The position numbers and the translations under genes are program-made. Of a stretch of DNA of 64,000 nucleotides, positions 26,180 through 37,823 are shown piece after piece. The notes beneath the pieces are model-generated. The model ran no database searches. It saw nothing but the letters and a program-made list of their open reading frames with translations, and was not told the origin of the DNA. The stretch is from Exiguobacterium oxidotolerans JCM 12280 (GTDB lineage Bacteria; Bacillota; Bacilli; Exiguobacteriales; Exiguobacteriaceae): NCBI RefSeq assembly GCF_000702625.1, contig NZ_JNIS01000001.1:558001-622000 (forward strand), read 5' to 3'. How positions within the stretch are numbered: position 1 is the stretch's first letter; every line of letters starts with the position of its first letter.

Positions 26180-28822
26180 TTATGCCAGTGATTGCGCATA
26201 ATGTGAAGCATACGCCAACGCTTCATTTAATTTCGAAGCATCTTTCCCACCTGCTTGGGCCATATCGGGGCGACCACCGCCACCGCCGCCACAACGTGTC
26301 GCAACTTCTTTAATCAACTTTCCAGCATGATAACCTTGGTCGATTAAATCTTTCGAGACACTTGCGACGAGGTTCACTTTGTCGCCTTGAGCACTGCCGA
26401 GGACGATGATTGCTGACTCGAGTGAACCTTTCAATTCATCCATCATCCCACGTAATGCATCCATATCAGACACATCGACACGTTTCGAAAGGACTTGGAC
26501 ACCATTGATCAATTCAACGTCATCTTTAAGTGATGCTGCTTCGATATTCGAAAGTTTTGCTTGGAGTGATTCGTTTGCGCGTTCTGTCTCACGTAATTGA
26601 ACTTGTAACGCTTCGATTCGACTCGGAACTTCCGTCGTTTTCGTCTTCAGGACACGTGCTGCTTGTTCGAGCGTCTCAAGATGCGCATTCATGACACGAT
26701 ATGCACCAGCTCCTGTGACCGCTTCAATCCGACGTGTACCAGCACCGATACCTGATTCAGAAACAATTTTGAAAAGACCGATTTCCGCCGTGTTCTTGAC
26801 GTGGATCCCGCCACATAATTCGATTGAATACGTTCCTGCCGATACGACACGGACCGTCTCACCATATTTTTCACCGAACAGTGCCATTGCCCCTTTTGCT
26901 TTTGCGTCAGCGATGTTCATTTCTTCGATATCAACAGCCAGCGATGCCCAGATTGCCTGATTGACATCCTGTTCAATCGTATTCAGTTCATCTGCCGTGA
27001 CTGCACCAAAATGAGAGAAGTCAAAGCGAAGACGATCTGCTGACACGAGTGATCCTGCTTGATTGACGTGCGTGCCGAGTGTATCTTTTAGTGCTTTATG
27101 CAACAAGTGTGTTGCTGTATGGTTTTTCGTAATGGCTTTACGTGATGCCTCTTCGACCTCTGCGATGACTGAAGCATCCGCGAGTGCAATCCCTGTCCGA
27201 ACGATGACCGTATGCAAGTTTTGCCCGTTCGGTGCTTTTTGCACGTCTTTGACGTCTAAGACGAAATCTTTTCCTTCAATCGTTCCTGTATCCGCGACTT
27301 CACCACCGCTCTCAGCATAAAACGGCGTGATGTCTAAAATGACTTGTGCCTGCTCGCCTGCTGCGACTTCCGTGACATGCTCTCCATCATGAAGTAATGC
27401 GACGATCGTTGCATCCGTCTTCACATCCGTATAACCGACGAACCGGCTTGGTACCGTCAATGTCGCAAGCACTTCAGATTGCTGTTGCATCGATCCGCCA
27501 TCTTCACGTGCCGCACGAGCCCGCTTACGTTGCTCATCCATCGCCCGTTTGAAGCCTTCTTCGTCAACTGCCATTTGATGATCTTCTGCATATTCAACCG
27601 TCAATTCGAGCGGGAAACCATACGTGTCATAAAGACGGAATGCATCTTCCCCACTAATCGTATGCTCCCCATTATTTTTAGCCGTCTGAGCGACCGTATT
27701 TAAAATCGCGAGACCATCTTGTAATGTTTCGTGGAAACGTTCTTCTTCATTCTTGATGACACGTTTGATGAAGTCCGCCTTCTCTGGAACTTGTGGATAA
27801 AAGTCAACCATGACGCCACCGACCGTATCCACGAGCTCGTACATGAACGGACGTTCGATTCCAAGCATTTTCGCATAGCGGACTGCCCGGCGAAGTAAAC
27901 GACGGAGGACATACCCGCGTCCTTCGTTCGACGGCAATGCGCCGTCGCCAATCGCAAACGAAACTGTTCGGATATGATCAGCGATGACTTTGAATGCTAC
28001 ATCCAGCTTCGCGTCATCACGGTATTTTTTACCACTCATTTCTTCCGTCTTATGGATGATCGGCATGAACAAGTCCGTATCGAAGTTCGTCGGCACGTTT
28101 TGTAAGACACTTGCCATCCGTTCGAGACCCATTCCTGTATCGATGTTCTTGCGTGGAAGTTCTGTATAGTTCCCGTTTCCATCATGGTTGTACTGACTGA
28201 AAACGATGTTCCAGATTTCAAGGTAACGTTCATTTTCGCCACCTGGGTAGAGTTCTGAATCGTTCGGGTCGTCACCGAAGTCTGGACCACGATCAAAGAA
28301 AATTTCCGTGTTCGGACCAGATGGACCTTCACCGATTTCCCAGAAGTTATCTTCGAGCGGAATGATCCGTTCAGCCGGAACACCGAGTTCAAGCCAGATT
28401 TGGCGTGCCGCATCGTCTTCCGGATGGATCGTCACAGACAAGTACTCTGGATCTAGACCGTACCATTCGTCACTCGTTAAGAGTTCCCAGCCCCATTTGA
28501 TCGCATCTTCACGGAAGTAATCACCGACTGAAAAGTTACCGAGCATTTCAAAAAACGTATGGTGACGTGCTGTTTTACCGACGTTCTCGATATCGTTCGT
28601 CCGGATCGATTTTTGTGCATTGACGATTCTTGGATTGTCTGGGATGACACGTCCATCAAAATATTTTTTTAATGTCGCGACACCTGAGTTAATCCAAAGC
28701 AATGTTGGATCTTCCACTGGTACGAGTGAAGCACTCGGTTCCACAGCGTGACCTTTCGATTGGAAAAAGTCGAGATACATCTGACGGATTTGTGCGCCAG
28801 TCAACGGTTTTAATGGTTTCAT
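26180..28822 (-). CDS. alaS: Alanyl-tRNA synthetase
   Basis: Class II synthetase that charges tRNA-Ala and edits Ser/Gly. 880 aa from the ATG at 28822 (RBS GGGGG, 8 nt). Domains in order: catalytic core with [10 protein letters not shown] and WNIVFSQYN, tRNA-recognition domain, editing domain with the zinc ligands HTATHLLH and CGGIH, and the C-Ala domain ending in a Gly-rich [15 protein letters not shown]. It is preceded by an Ala T-box and followed by ireB-like, ruvX and the DUF1292 genes. Confidence 0.97.
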   Translation of the reverse strand: MKPLKPLTGAQIRQMYLDFFQSKGHAVEPSASLVPVEDPTLLWINSGVATLKKYFDGRVIPDNPRIVNAQKSIRTNDIENVGKTARHHTFFEMLGNFSVGDYFREDAIKWGWELLTSDEWYGLDPEYLSVTIHPEDDAARQIWLELGVPAERIIPLEDNFWEIGEGPSGPNTEIFFDRGPDFGDDPNDSELYPGGENERYLEIWNIVFSQYNHDGNGNYTELPRKNIDTGMGLERMASVLQNVPTNFDTDLFMPIIHKTEEMSGKKYRDDAKLDVAFKVIADHIRTVSFAIGDGALPSNEGRGYVLRRLLRRAVRYAKMLGIERPFMYELVDTVGGVMVDFYPQVPEKADFIKRVIKNEEERFHETLQDGLAILNTVAQTAKNNGEHTISGEDAFRLYDTYGFPLELTVEYAEDHQMAVDEEGFKRAMDEQRKRARAAREDGGSMQQQSEVLATLTVPSRFVGYTDVKTDATIVALLHDGEHVTEVAAGEQAQVILDITPFYAESGGEVADTGTIEGKDFVLDVKDVQKAPNGQNLHTVIVRTGIALADASVIAEVEEASRKAITKNHTATHLLHKALKDTLGTHVNQAGSLVSADRLRFDFSHFGAVTADELNTIEQDVNQAIWASLAVDIEEMNIADAKAKGAMALFGEKYGETVRVVSAGTYSIELCGGIHVKNTAEIGLFKIVSESGIGAGTRRIEAVTGAGAYRVMNAHLETLEQAARVLKTKTTEVPSRIEALQVQLRETERANESLQAKLSNIEAASLKDDVELINGVQVLSKRVDVSDMDALRGMMDELKGSLESAIIVLGSAQGDKVNLVASVSKDLIDQGYHAGKLIKEVATRCGGGGGGRPDMAQAGGKDASKLNEALAYASHYAQSLA

Positions 28823-28862
28823 CGAAAATACCCCCAATTAATTAATAAGTTCATCCTGAACG

Positions 28863-29122
28863 CAAAAAAAACGATGCATCATCCCCTAGGAAAGGGACGA
28901 AAGCATCGCTCTCGTGGTACCACCCTCGTTCGCAACATCCGCTGTTACGGATGTTACCTCGAAAAATCCAATAACGAGGATTAACCGCAAGTGTTTTCAC
29001 TCGACTCAAGAAGGAGCTTCAAATGAGGCATCACGGAGATGGTTGCAGCAAATCCATCTCTCTCTTCGTCATGATTGCATCACTCTACTTATCTTCCATC
29101 AACGTTTTACGTCCATTCATCT
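28863..29122 (-). promoter_or_regulatory. T-box leader of alaS (Ala specifier GCU)
   Basis: Minus strand. The T-box core GGGTGGTACCACG lies at about 28912-28925. The specifier loop reads GAA-GCT-CC with codon GCT at 29015-29017. The terminator (about 28864-28909) has a CGATGC/GCATCG base and ends in TTTTTTTT. It should sense uncharged tRNA-Ala. No gene lies in 28823-29153. Confidence 0.92.
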
Positions 29123-29129
29123 AACGTGA

Positions 29130-29157
29130 TTATTACCTATCCAACGTATTCCGTCAA
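29130..29157 (-). promoter_or_regulatory. Promoter of the alaS T-box transcript
   Basis: Minus strand TTGACG, 16 nt, TAATAA (or 17 nt, AATAAT). The -35 overlaps the recD2 stop codon. Confidence 0.78.
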
Positions 29158-31379
29158 GTCTTTGTCGCACCACCGAGACGTTCAATCAACCGCGTCCGCC
29201 GGCGTGGTTCTTCTTCTTGTGATGCCTTGTGAAAGGCGCGTGGATCTCCGAACAACAACAAACTTGTTTTCGCACGGGTCACGGCCGTATAAATTAAGTT
29301 TCTCGAGTGCTTAAAGGCGCCCGTGAAGAAGACAGGCATCAAGACAATCGGGAACTCCGACCCTTGGGCTTTATGGATCGTGATCGCATAGGCATGTGTG
29401 AATTGGTCCCAGTCACTGCGATTGTATTCGACTTCCGTCTGGTCGAACCGCGCGATGATTTTATCGACTTTATCGACGTTTTCTTTCGCAAAAAAGATGT
29501 TGACGATTTCGCCGATATCACCATTGTAGACATTTTCTTCTGCATTGTTGACGAGCTGCAGAATCTTATCCCCGCTCCGGTACAACCGATTTCCTTGCTT
29601 CACTTCCCGTTTTTTCGGTGCTTCCGGATTGTAGACATTCTGCAGCGCGAGATTGAGTTCATCAATCCCGACTTGTCCGCGGTACGTCGGGGCGAGGACT
29701 TGGACGTCGAACTTCGAGTAGCCTTTTGCTAACGCTTTTTCAGCGAACGCGGCAATCCCGCGTAATGATTCTTGCGGAGCCAGTGAATAAAAACGGCGGT
29801 CCGATAACGGTGCCAATAAATCAGCCGATGTGACCCGATTTTTCAAATCGTGAGCCAATCGTAAAATCGATGAATCCTCCGCTTGACGGTGGACGACATT
29901 GAGTCGTACGACCGGAATCCCGTCCGTATCCATTAAATCAGCCAACACTTGTCCCGGACCGACCGACGGCAGTTGATCCCGGTCACCAACGAACAAGATT
30001 TTCATCCCGTTCGGTACGGCGCGAAGGAGACTCGACAAGAGGTAGATATCAATCATCGATGATTCATCGATGATCAACACTTTTCCGGTGATCGGTTGAT
30101 CTTCATTCAATTGAAAATTTGAGCCGTCATACTTCAACAGCCGATGAATTGTCATCGCTGGAACATCGGTCGCTTCCGACAATCGTTTTGCAGCACGCCC
30201 GGTCGGTGCGACGAGAACGTACGGATACACATCACCTGATTTGACTTGGCTTTTTTCGAGCGGCCAATCATGGATTTCTTGTAAGGCATGTAAGATTCCT
30301 TTGATGACCGTCGTTTTACCGGTTCCCGGTCCACCGGTCAAGACCATCAATGGTGCTTTGACGGCCAGTTCAATCGCTTCTCGTTGTTGCGTCGCATATT
30401 CCATCCCGAAACGTTCTTCGAGCTGACCGATTGCCGTTAAGATCGTCGCGACATCGACTTCTTGTTCTGCTCCATTCGCCATGACGCGTGCCAGCTCTTT
30501 TGCCGCCCTGACTTCCGCATAATAAATCGTCGGCAGATACAGACAGCCTTCTTCGAGTTTTACTTTATCTTCTGTCAATAACAACTCGATTGCCTGTTCG
30601 AGTCGTTCGCCTGGGTCTTCCCCTAGCAGGCGGGGAGCGCGTTGCAACAGGGAATCAATCGTCGCAAAAGCATGTCCTTCCCCTGCCTCTTGCTCAAGTA
30701 TGTGCATGACGGACGCTGCAACGCGTTCCGGGTGAAGACCAACTAACCCGAGATGGGAGGCAATTTGATCGGCCGTCTTAAAACCGATCCCGCTCACTTC
30801 GTACATCAAGGAATACGGGTTTTCACGAATCCGCGCCATCGCATCCCCTTCGTACGCCGCATAAATTTTAGCTGCCAGTTTCGGCGTGACGTCGAACGGT
30901 GCCAAAAACAACATCAATTGATCAACACCATAGAGCGTTGCCAGTCGACTGAAGATGACGTCAGCTTGTTTTTGTTTAAGTCCAGGCACACGATCGAGGG
31001 CACGGCTATCTTTTAAGATGACATCGATCGCATCCTCGCCAAGTGCCTCGACGATATTTTTCGCTGTTTTCGGACCAATGCCGGTAAACGATCCATTCGT
31101 CAAAAAGCGGACAGCGGCATGCTTCGTCATCGGAACAGAGCGGCGAATCAACTCTGCCTTTAATTGTTTCCCGAACCGTGGATGATCAATCAATCGTCCG
31201 AATGCCTGGTACGTACCGCCAAGTTCAATTCCGACACCTGTTCCCGTCACGACGAGTTCGGTTTCTTTCAATTCAAAGTTTTTTTCCTTCACAGCCACCA
31301 ATACGATGGAATGCGCTTCTTCTTCGGAGGAGAAGAGCACACGTTTAACACGACCGACGACTTGATGGGGGTGCTCCAT
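29154..31379 (-). CDS. recD2: RecD2-type ATP-dependent 5'-3' DNA helicase
   Basis: Superfamily 1B helicase acting in DNA repair and replication fork maintenance without RecBC. About 741 aa. N-terminal OB and helix-hairpin-helix regions (GIGPKTAKNIV; VSGIGFKTAD) precede the helicase core with Walker A GGPGTGKTT near residue 350, VLIIDESSMID, FVGDRDQLPSVGPG and the C-terminal AITIHKAQGSEFP. It is slightly shorter than B. subtilis YrrC. The ATG at 31379 lies just after AGGTGGAG; a GTG one codon earlier is possible. Confidence 0.95.
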   Translation of the reverse strand: MEHPHQVVGRVKRVLFSSEEEAHSIVLVAVKEKNFELKETELVVTGTGVGIELGGTYQAFGRLIDHPRFGKQLKAELIRRSVPMTKHAAVRFLTNGSFTGIGPKTAKNIVEALGEDAIDVILKDSRALDRVPGLKQKQADVIFSRLATLYGVDQLMLFLAPFDVTPKLAAKIYAAYEGDAMARIRENPYSLMYEVSGIGFKTADQIASHLGLVGLHPERVAASVMHILEQEAGEGHAFATIDSLLQRAPRLLGEDPGERLEQAIELLLTEDKVKLEEGCLYLPTIYYAEVRAAKELARVMANGAEQEVDVATILTAIGQLEERFGMEYATQQREAIELAVKAPLMVLTGGPGTGKTTVIKGILHALQEIHDWPLEKSQVKSGDVYPYVLVAPTGRAAKRLSEATDVPAMTIHRLLKYDGSNFQLNEDQPITGKVLIIDESSMIDIYLLSSLLRAVPNGMKILFVGDRDQLPSVGPGQVLADLMDTDGIPVVRLNVVHRQAEDSSILRLAHDLKNRVTSADLLAPLSDRRFYSLAPQESLRGIAAFAEKALAKGYSKFDVQVLAPTYRGQVGIDELNLALQNVYNPEAPKKREVKQGNRLYRSGDKILQLVNNAEENVYNGDIGEIVNIFFAKENVDKVDKIIARFDQTEVEYNRSDWDQFTHAYAITIHKAQGSEFPIVLMPVFFTGAFKHSRNLIYTAVTRAKTSLLLFGDPRAFHKASQEEEPRRRTRLIERLGGATKT

Positions 31380-31502
31380 CACTCCACCTACTTTCTAAAA
31401 GACTACGATCTCACTACGCTCTCACCATCATAGCATTCGTTTAATCGATTTAAAATCAGGGAAAGTGAAGTTGGACTAAAAATCGAATTGGAGGAGAAGC
31501 TT

Positions 31503-32051
31503 GTGGGACGATTACCAATTGCTGGCTTATGTGAATTAGTACTTGAAGTAGAGGATATGGAACGTGCTGTCGACTTTTGGCATGGGACGCTCGGAATACC
31601 GATTGTCGAACAATGGGCTCCGGATGACGCGGAACCAAGTAAAGAGCAAGCCACTCAAGACGGCGTTTGGGCGACATGGCTCTATATTGGTGGAAACACG
31701 CGACTCGGACTCTGGCTCAAACGAGATTTCACCCTTGAGGAACGGACTGTCAAAAATCTACCGGTCACGAAGTGGGATTCACTTTATGATGAAGGAGGGA
31801 CTCACGTCCACTGCGCCTTTTACATTGAAAAAAACCGATTCGAGGACGCTCTGAACGTCTTACGGGAAGCAGATATTGCCGTTAAGATTCGAGAATGGGA
31901 TGAACAAGAAACTTCAAATGATAAAGAATACTCCGCTTATTTTAAAGATACCGAACAAAACGTGATTGAGCTCTATACAAAAAATATGGACGAGGCGTAC
32001 GAAGACTTTTCTGGTCCGCCGCAACGCGTCGTACGTGAAGTCGGAAACTAA
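31503..32051 (+). CDS. VOC-family (glyoxalase/dioxygenase fold) protein
   Basis: 182-aa protein with vicinal-oxygen-chelate repeats: an N-terminal unit LVLEVEDMERAVDFWHGTLGIP and a second unit starting around GGTHVHCAFYI and ending FKDTEQNVIELY. Potential metal ligands are the His in THVHCA and the Glu in VIELY. GTG start at 31503 behind GGAGGAG (6 nt). Substrate unknown; bleomycin-type binding or glyoxalase activity cannot be told apart. It is a lone plus-strand gene inserted between recD2 and the TPR gene. Confidence 0.83.
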   Translation: MGRLPIAGLCELVLEVEDMERAVDFWHGTLGIPIVEQWAPDDAEPSKEQATQDGVWATWLYIGGNTRLGLWLKRDFTLEERTVKNLPVTKWDSLYDEGGTHVHCAFYIEKNRFEDALNVLREADIAVKIREWDEQETSNDKEYSAYFKDTEQNVIELYTKNMDEAYEDFSGPPQRVVREVGN

Positions 32052-32121
32052 TGAACCGCCACCCCACTCACTTCGCCTGGCTATGCACTAAACGATTTTG
32101 AATCATAAGAAGTTGTATAAA

Positions 32122-32164
32122 AAATGGCCGACGATCCCGTGAGAAGTGGAATCGTCGGCCATTT
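32122..32164. terminator. Bidirectional terminator after VOC gene
   Basis: ATGGCCGACGAT pairs with ATCGTCGGCCAT over a 15-nt loop, with A-run left and T-rich right. Two further short hairpins (GACGG/CCGTC at 32176-32190; GGTCTGAC/GTCAGACC near 32206-32228) follow before the TPR gene stop. Confidence 0.78.
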
Positions 32165-32240
32165 GATTGTTGAAGGACGGAAACATCCGTCACACGGCTT
32201 GATGCTGGTCTGACTTATGCGTCAGACCCGTTCATGGACC

Positions 32241-32897
32241 TTATTTTAACAAAGAATCCATTTTCGCTTTCGCATCTTGCGCGAGCGTATGATTCGGTTG
32301 ATATTCAAGAACCGTCTCGAGCTCCGTATAACACGCTTCTTGCTGACCAAGAAATGCAAGGGCAATCGCATAGTTATAGCGTGCGTCCGTGTGCGTTTCT
32401 TCTAACAACAGGACTTGTTCGAAAATTTCTGCCGCTTCTTCAATCTGTTCGTTTTGCGCGAGCGCAAGGCCGTATTGGAAAGCAATTTCGACGTCCACCC
32501 CGTTCAATTCCGTCGCTTGTTTCAAGCGAGGAATTCCCCGGACAGGATCCCCGAGCTTTTGATACGTCAGACCAAGCATGAAGTGTAGATCGGCGTCATC
32601 AAGTCCATGGAGTAAGGCGAGTCGTAAGGCATCTTCTGCCTCGACAAGTTGCTCTGCCGCAAAGAACAATGCCCCTTTTGCATAGTGGGCACTTGCGAAC
32701 GTTGGATCAATCGTCAGCGCTTTTTCATAAAAACGTAATGCCCGGTCCGCGTCATCCATCGATTGAAGCAACGTCCCCAAATTGACATATGCCGTCGGAT
32801 CATTCGGATTTTCTTCAATCGCATCGTTGAACGCTTGCGCCGCCAGTTCGTAATTTCCCGCTTCTAAATGTCTAAATCCTACTTCGTTATAATTCAT
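32241..32897 (-). CDS. TPR-repeat protein (YrrB-like)
   Basis: 218-aa protein made of about six tetratricopeptide repeats (pattern W/YxxLG...A...AxxxYEKALxxxP, e.g. AYVNLGTLLQSMDDADRAL). It starts at the ATG at 32897, behind GGGAGA. B. subtilis YrrB occupies the same place, between recD2 and mnmA. A scaffold for protein contacts is likely; its partner is not known. It lies 13 nt after mnmA and is cotranscribed with it. Confidence 0.9.
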   Translation of the reverse strand: MNYNEVGFRHLEAGNYELAAQAFNDAIEENPNDPTAYVNLGTLLQSMDDADRALRFYEKALTIDPTFASAHYAKGALFFAAEQLVEAEDALRLALLHGLDDADLHFMLGLTYQKLGDPVRGIPRLKQATELNGVDVEIAFQYGLALAQNEQIEEAAEIFEQVLLLEETHTDARYNYAIALAFLGQQEACYTELETVLEYQPNHTLAQDAKAKMDSLLK

Positions 32898-32910
32898 CGT
32901 GTTCTCTCCC

Positions 32911-34047
<1,137 letters not shown>

Positions 34048-35178
34048 TTATTTGTTCTGAAACGATTTTACGACATCTATCAATCCTTGTGCGAGTAGTT
34101 CGACTTGCTCCTTATCGTTTCCCCGTCCAAAACTAATTCGGACCGATTGCCGCGTCCGGTCATTTTCACCGTACATCGCGGACAACACGTGGGACGGTTC
34201 AATCGATCCTGCCGTACAGGCACTCCCACTCGAGACGGCAATTCCACGCATGTCGAGCATGATTAAAAACGGTTCAATCTCGACACGTGGGAAATAGAGA
34301 TTGACGATATGCGGCAGTCCTTTATGACCGTTTTGTTCATAGGAAATCGAGGCGGTATCGAGGCGCTCGAGTAACAAGTGACGCAAGTCTTCCGACTGGG
34401 CTTTCAGTATGTCACGTTCTGCTACGATCAATTGAACGGCTTTTGCGAAACCGACGATTCCAGCGACGTTCTCTGTTCCCGCGCGACGCTTCCGTTCTTG
34501 TTCACCGCCATATGATTGCGCTTCTAATTGAACACCTGTCCGGACGTAGAGCATCCCGACTCCTTTTGGTCCATTGATTTTATGACTTGATGCCGATAAT
34601 AGGTCAATTTGACATTCTTCGACGTCGAGACTCAGCTTGCCAAAGACTTGGACCGCATCCGTATGAAAGAGAATATTTTGCTTGTTTAATAGCTGGCCCA
34701 TTTCCTTGATTGGTTGCAGTGTCCCGACTTCATTGTTTCCGAACATGACCGAAACAAGAATTGTATCCGGACGAAGTGCCGCCGCGAGTGCGTCGATCGT
34801 GACGACGCCCGACTCCGGAACTTCTAAATACGTCACGTCAAATCCACGTTTTTCGAGTTCCTCGAACGCATGCAAGACGGCATGATGTTCAAAGCGTGTC
34901 GTAATCACGTGGCGACCTTGTGTTTGATATTTCATCGCAGCACCAAGAATCGCATAGTTATCCGACTCCGTTCCACCCGCCGTGAAAATGATTTCATTCG
35001 GTTTGGCATTCAGTTCACTCGCAAGTGTTCGACGTGCCGCGTCGATTGCAGCTCGTCCCGAACGTCCAAAGGCATGGACGCTCGAAGGATTACCAAACTG
35101 TTCGAGCATATATGGAGTCATTGTTTGTAGTACATCAGGGTGCATCGGCGTTGTCGCTGCATGATCAAAATATATCAT
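34048..35178 (-). CDS. iscS: Cysteine desulfurase (YrvO-type)
   Basis: PLP enzyme that takes sulfur from cysteine and, by locus, passes it to MnmA. 376 aa from the ATG at 35178. PLP lysine Lys200 (SSHKINGPKG) and the active-site loop Cys321 (SSGSACTAG) are present. It directly follows cymR, the cysteine-metabolism repressor. A second desulfurase (nifS) lies near nadB in this window. Confidence 0.95.
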   Translation of the reverse strand: MIYFDHAATTPMHPDVLQTMTPYMLEQFGNPSSVHAFGRSGRAAIDAARRTLASELNAKPNEIIFTAGGTESDNYAILGAAMKYQTQGRHVITTRFEHHAVLHAFEELEKRGFDVTYLEVPESGVVTIDALAAALRPDTILVSVMFGNNEVGTLQPIKEMGQLLNKQNILFHTDAVQVFGKLSLDVEECQIDLLSASSHKINGPKGVGMLYVRTGVQLEAQSYGGEQERKRRAGTENVAGIVGFAKAVQLIVAERDILKAQSEDLRHLLLERLDTASISYEQNGHKGLPHIVNLYFPRVEIEPFLIMLDMRGIAVSSGSACTAGSIEPSHVLSAMYGENDRTRQSVRISFGRGNDKEQVELLAQGLIDVVKSFQNK

Positions 35179-35190
35179 TTGTCTCACCTT

Positions 35191-35598
35191 TCATATATAG
35201 AACATATATCCAGTATCATCATCTTCCGCTAAATCTTTTAATGTCGTCGAATCAAGTACTTGATCGACTGCACTTTGGATTTTATCCCATAATTTACGTT
35301 TCGTCACTTCATCACAATTGTCCCCTTCGACAACGACGAGTGGTCCTTCAAGCAAACGAATGATATCACCGGCTGTGATTTCTTCCGCTTTTCGTCCTAA
35401 TTTGTATCCACCGTAAGCACCACGGACACTTTTGACGAGCCCGCCATTACGGAGCGGGGCAATCAATTGTTCCAAGTAATGCTCCGACAGATTATACATC
35501 TGGGCAATTTTCTTTAAGGATAGCGGCTTTTGTTCGCCTCCTTTAGCGAGTGCGATCATGATTGTCAGACCATAACGGCCTTTCGTCGAAATTTTCAT
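35191..35598 (-). CDS. cymR: Rrf2-family cysteine metabolism regulator CymR
   Basis: Repressor of cysteine synthesis genes that works with CysK in B. subtilis. 135 aa from the ATG at 35598: MKISTKGRYGLTIMI, then SEHYLEQL in the winged helix and RGAYGGYKLGR. No Fe-S cysteine triad is present, as in CymR and unlike IscR; only one Cys occurs, in EGDNCDE. Upstream in-frame codons to 35712 overlap rarA and are rejected. It heads the run cymR-iscS-mnmA-TPR. Confidence 0.93.
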   Translation of the reverse strand: MKISTKGRYGLTIMIALAKGGEQKPLSLKKIAQMYNLSEHYLEQLIAPLRNGGLVKSVRGAYGGYKLGRKAEEITAGDIIRLLEGPLVVVEGDNCDEVTKRKLWDKIQSAVDQVLDSTTLKDLAEDDDTGYMFYI

Positions 35599-35614
35599 CA
35601 TGCGAAATAACATC

Positions 35615-35648
35615 CTTTCTAGTATAGTAGGAGCTGAATCCACGTGGA
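35615..35648. promoter_or_regulatory. Divergent promoter region of cymR and rarA
   Basis: ACTATACTAG contains overlapping -10 boxes on both strands (TATACT minus, TATAGT plus). On the minus strand TTCCAC lies 17 nt from TATACT. A perfect 10-bp palindrome TCCACGTGGA is at 35639-35648. Confidence 0.4.
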
Positions 35649-35665
35649 AAGAAGGAACGCTACCT

Positions 35666-36979
35666 ATGGCTAATTTATTTGAATCAAAATATCCTGCTGG
35701 ACCGCTCGCCAACCGGATGCGTCCTCAGTCACTGGAGGAAATCGTTGGTCAACGGCATTTGATTGGAGAGACGACCCTTTTACGTCGTGCCATTCTTGCC
35801 GATCGACTCGGAACGGTCATCTTTTACGGACCACCGGGAACCGGAAAAACGACACTGGCGCGTGTCATCTCGAGCTATACGAAGTCGGCTTTCGAACAGT
35901 TGAACGCCGTCACCGCAAAACTCGATCAATTACGCGATGTCTTGAAGGCAGCAGAATCTCGCCTACAGTTCGATGATCAAAAAACAATCCTCTTTTTAGA
36001 TGAAATCCATCGTTTCAATAAAATGCAACAAGACGCGTTGCTCCCTGCTCTTGAAGCGGGTACAATCACCTTGATTGGGGCGACGACAGAAAATCCGAGC
36101 TTTGAGGTCAATGCCGCCTTACTTTCCCGGGCGACCGTCTTTCGGTTCGAGCCGCCGACTGCAGACGACTTACGTGTCGTGCTTAACCGCACGTTACAAG
36201 ATAAAGACCGTGGTCTTGGAAAATATCCGATTTCGATTACAGAAGAAGCGATTGATCATTACGTTAAACTATCTGACGGCGATTACCGTGCCTTATTGAA
36301 TGCACTCGAGCTCGCCGTCTTGACGACTCCGGAAGTCGACGGAGAAATCACGATTGATCTCGCCGTCGCCGAAGAATCGATTCAGCAAAAAGCATTGAAA
36401 TACGATAAAGACGGTGATCGCCATTATGACGTTATCTCGGCTTTCATTAAATCTATCCGCGGATCCGATCCGGACGCAGCATTATATTGGCTCGCCGTCA
36501 TGATTGAAGCGGGCGAAAGTCCTCGTTTCATCGTCAGACGGTTGTACGTCCATGCCGCGGAAGACATCGGGCTATCGGATCCACAAGCTCTGTTGATTGT
36601 CGACGCTTGTGCTCGTGCGTGTGAATACGTCGGTTTTCCGGAAGCACGAATTCCGCTCGCTGAAACGGTGTTGTACTTGGCGACGGCACCTAAGTCAAAT
36701 ACCGTCATCACAGCAATCGACAAGGCGCTGGCTCTCGTACGACGTTCGGACGGCGGACCGGTCCCACCGCATCTTCGTGACGCCCATCATCCCGGTGCAG
36801 AAGCACTCGGAAATGGTGTCGCTTATCAATACCCGCACCAATTCCCTCACGCTTACGTGAAACAAAGCTATTGGCCGGAAAACTTAGCGCGGACGAAACC
36901 GGTCTTTTATGAACCAAGTCCACGCGGCTTCGAGAAACAGCTCCAAGCCCGACTCGAGTTTTGGAAAAAACAGCCGTAA
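35666..36979 (+). CDS. rarA: Replication-associated recombination protein A (MgsA/RarA)
   Basis: AAA+ ATPase related to clamp loaders that works at stalled replication forks. 437 aa from the ATG at 35666 (AAGGA, 9 nt). Walker A GPPGTGKTT at 55-63, Walker B ILFLDEIHRF, sensor GATTENPSFEVN, and the C-terminal tetramerisation region (AQPHQF-like YPHQFPHAYVKQ) are present. It is divergent from cymR, as in B. subtilis. Confidence 0.95.
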   Translation: MANLFESKYPAGPLANRMRPQSLEEIVGQRHLIGETTLLRRAILADRLGTVIFYGPPGTGKTTLARVISSYTKSAFEQLNAVTAKLDQLRDVLKAAESRLQFDDQKTILFLDEIHRFNKMQQDALLPALEAGTITLIGATTENPSFEVNAALLSRATVFRFEPPTADDLRVVLNRTLQDKDRGLGKYPISITEEAIDHYVKLSDGDYRALLNALELAVLTTPEVDGEITIDLAVAEESIQQKALKYDKDGDRHYDVISAFIKSIRGSDPDAALYWLAVMIEAGESPRFIVRRLYVHAAEDIGLSDPQALLIVDACARACEYVGFPEARIPLAETVLYLATAPKSNTVITAIDKALALVRRSDGGPVPPHLRDAHHPGAEALGNGVAYQYPHQFPHAYVKQSYWPENLARTKPVFYEPSPRGFEKQLQARLEFWKKQP

Positions 36980-36993
36980 CCATTCAAGATGCG

Positions 36994-37020
36994 AAAAAGC
37001 GACCGAAGTGGTCGCTTTTT
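36994..37020. terminator. Bidirectional terminator between rarA and tcdA
   Basis: AAAAAGCGACC pairs with GGTCGCTTTTT over a 5-nt loop. Confidence 0.87.
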
Positions 37021-37785
37021 TTAACGGACGCGTTCGATCGTAACGCCTGCTTCGCGAACGATCTCATTGATGACGTGACTTGCTGCAATCAAACCACCGA
37101 CCGACGGAACGAATGCGTTCGAACTTGGTGGCATCTTCGCTTTTCGAATGACTGCTTCGTCATTTCCGACGACTTGACGCACTTCTTCGATTGTTTTGAC
37201 AGGTGGTTCATCCGAAAAGACGACAGGAACACCTTTATGGATCCCTTCCTTGCGTAAACGTGTCCGGATGACTTTTGCTAATGGATCATATGTCGTATCT
37301 TTGATGTCAACGATCTTAATCCGTGTCGGATCCATTTTATTTGCCATCCCCATGCTCGAGATGATTGGAATGTTGCGTCGTTTACACTCTTTAATCAAAT
37401 GAATTTTAAACGAGACAGTATCTGATGCATCGATGACATAGTCCGGTTGTTGGTCAAAAAAGGATTCGTACGTTTCTTCATTGTAGAACATCTTCAGGCG
37501 GACGATTTCTAAATCGGGATTGATCAACATCAACCGATCTGCCATCGCATCGACCTTCGGTTGTCCGACGGTCGGCAGCAGGGCATGGATTTGGCGATTG
37601 ACGTTCGTGATATCGATGTCATCTTTATCGACGAGAATCAATCGTCCGACACCACTCCGGGCCAGTGCTTCTGCCGAAAATGATCCGACGCCGCCAATTC
37701 CTAAGATAGCGACAGACTTTGATGCCAATGCTTCAAGTCCCGTCTTACCGATTGCTAATTCATTACGTGAAAATTGATGTAACAT
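37021..37785 (-). CDS. tcdA: tRNA threonylcarbamoyladenosine dehydratase
   Basis: E1-like ATPase that cyclises t6A at tRNA position 37 to ct6A. 254 aa. Nucleotide-binding loop GIGGVGSF (29-36), LVDKDDIDITNVNRQ with its acidic and Arg residues, and the downstream DASDTVSFK are typical. A Cys-x4 context (KECKRRN) is present. RBS GTGAGG. In B. subtilis the homologue YrvM lies next to the 6S-2 RNA gene, as here. Confidence 0.92.
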   Translation of the reverse strand: MLHQFSRNELAIGKTGLEALASKSVAILGIGGVGSFSAEALARSGVGRLILVDKDDIDITNVNRQIHALLPTVGQPKVDAMADRLMLINPDLEIVRLKMFYNEETYESFFDQQPDYVIDASDTVSFKIHLIKECKRRNIPIISSMGMANKMDPTRIKIVDIKDTTYDPLAKVIRTRLRKEGIHKGVPVVFSDEPPVKTIEEVRQVVGNDEAVIRKAKMPPSSNAFVPSVGGLIAASHVINEIVREAGVTIERVR

Positions 37786-37823
37786 GTCTCTAACCTCACA
37801 ATTCTCATACTGTTTTACTCGGA

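Noticed and set aside
29307-29732. 141-codon plus-strand frame inside recD2
   Set aside because: Antisense to conserved helicase motifs, without RBS or promoter.
32165-32240. Two short hairpins after the TPR gene as an RNA gene
   Set aside because: Stems are only 5-8 bp, without promoter or T-run; no support beyond simple hairpins.
35599-35712. Longer N-terminus for CymR
   Set aside because: The extra 38 residues overlap rarA and its promoter region; the internal ATG gives the known MKISTKGRYG start.
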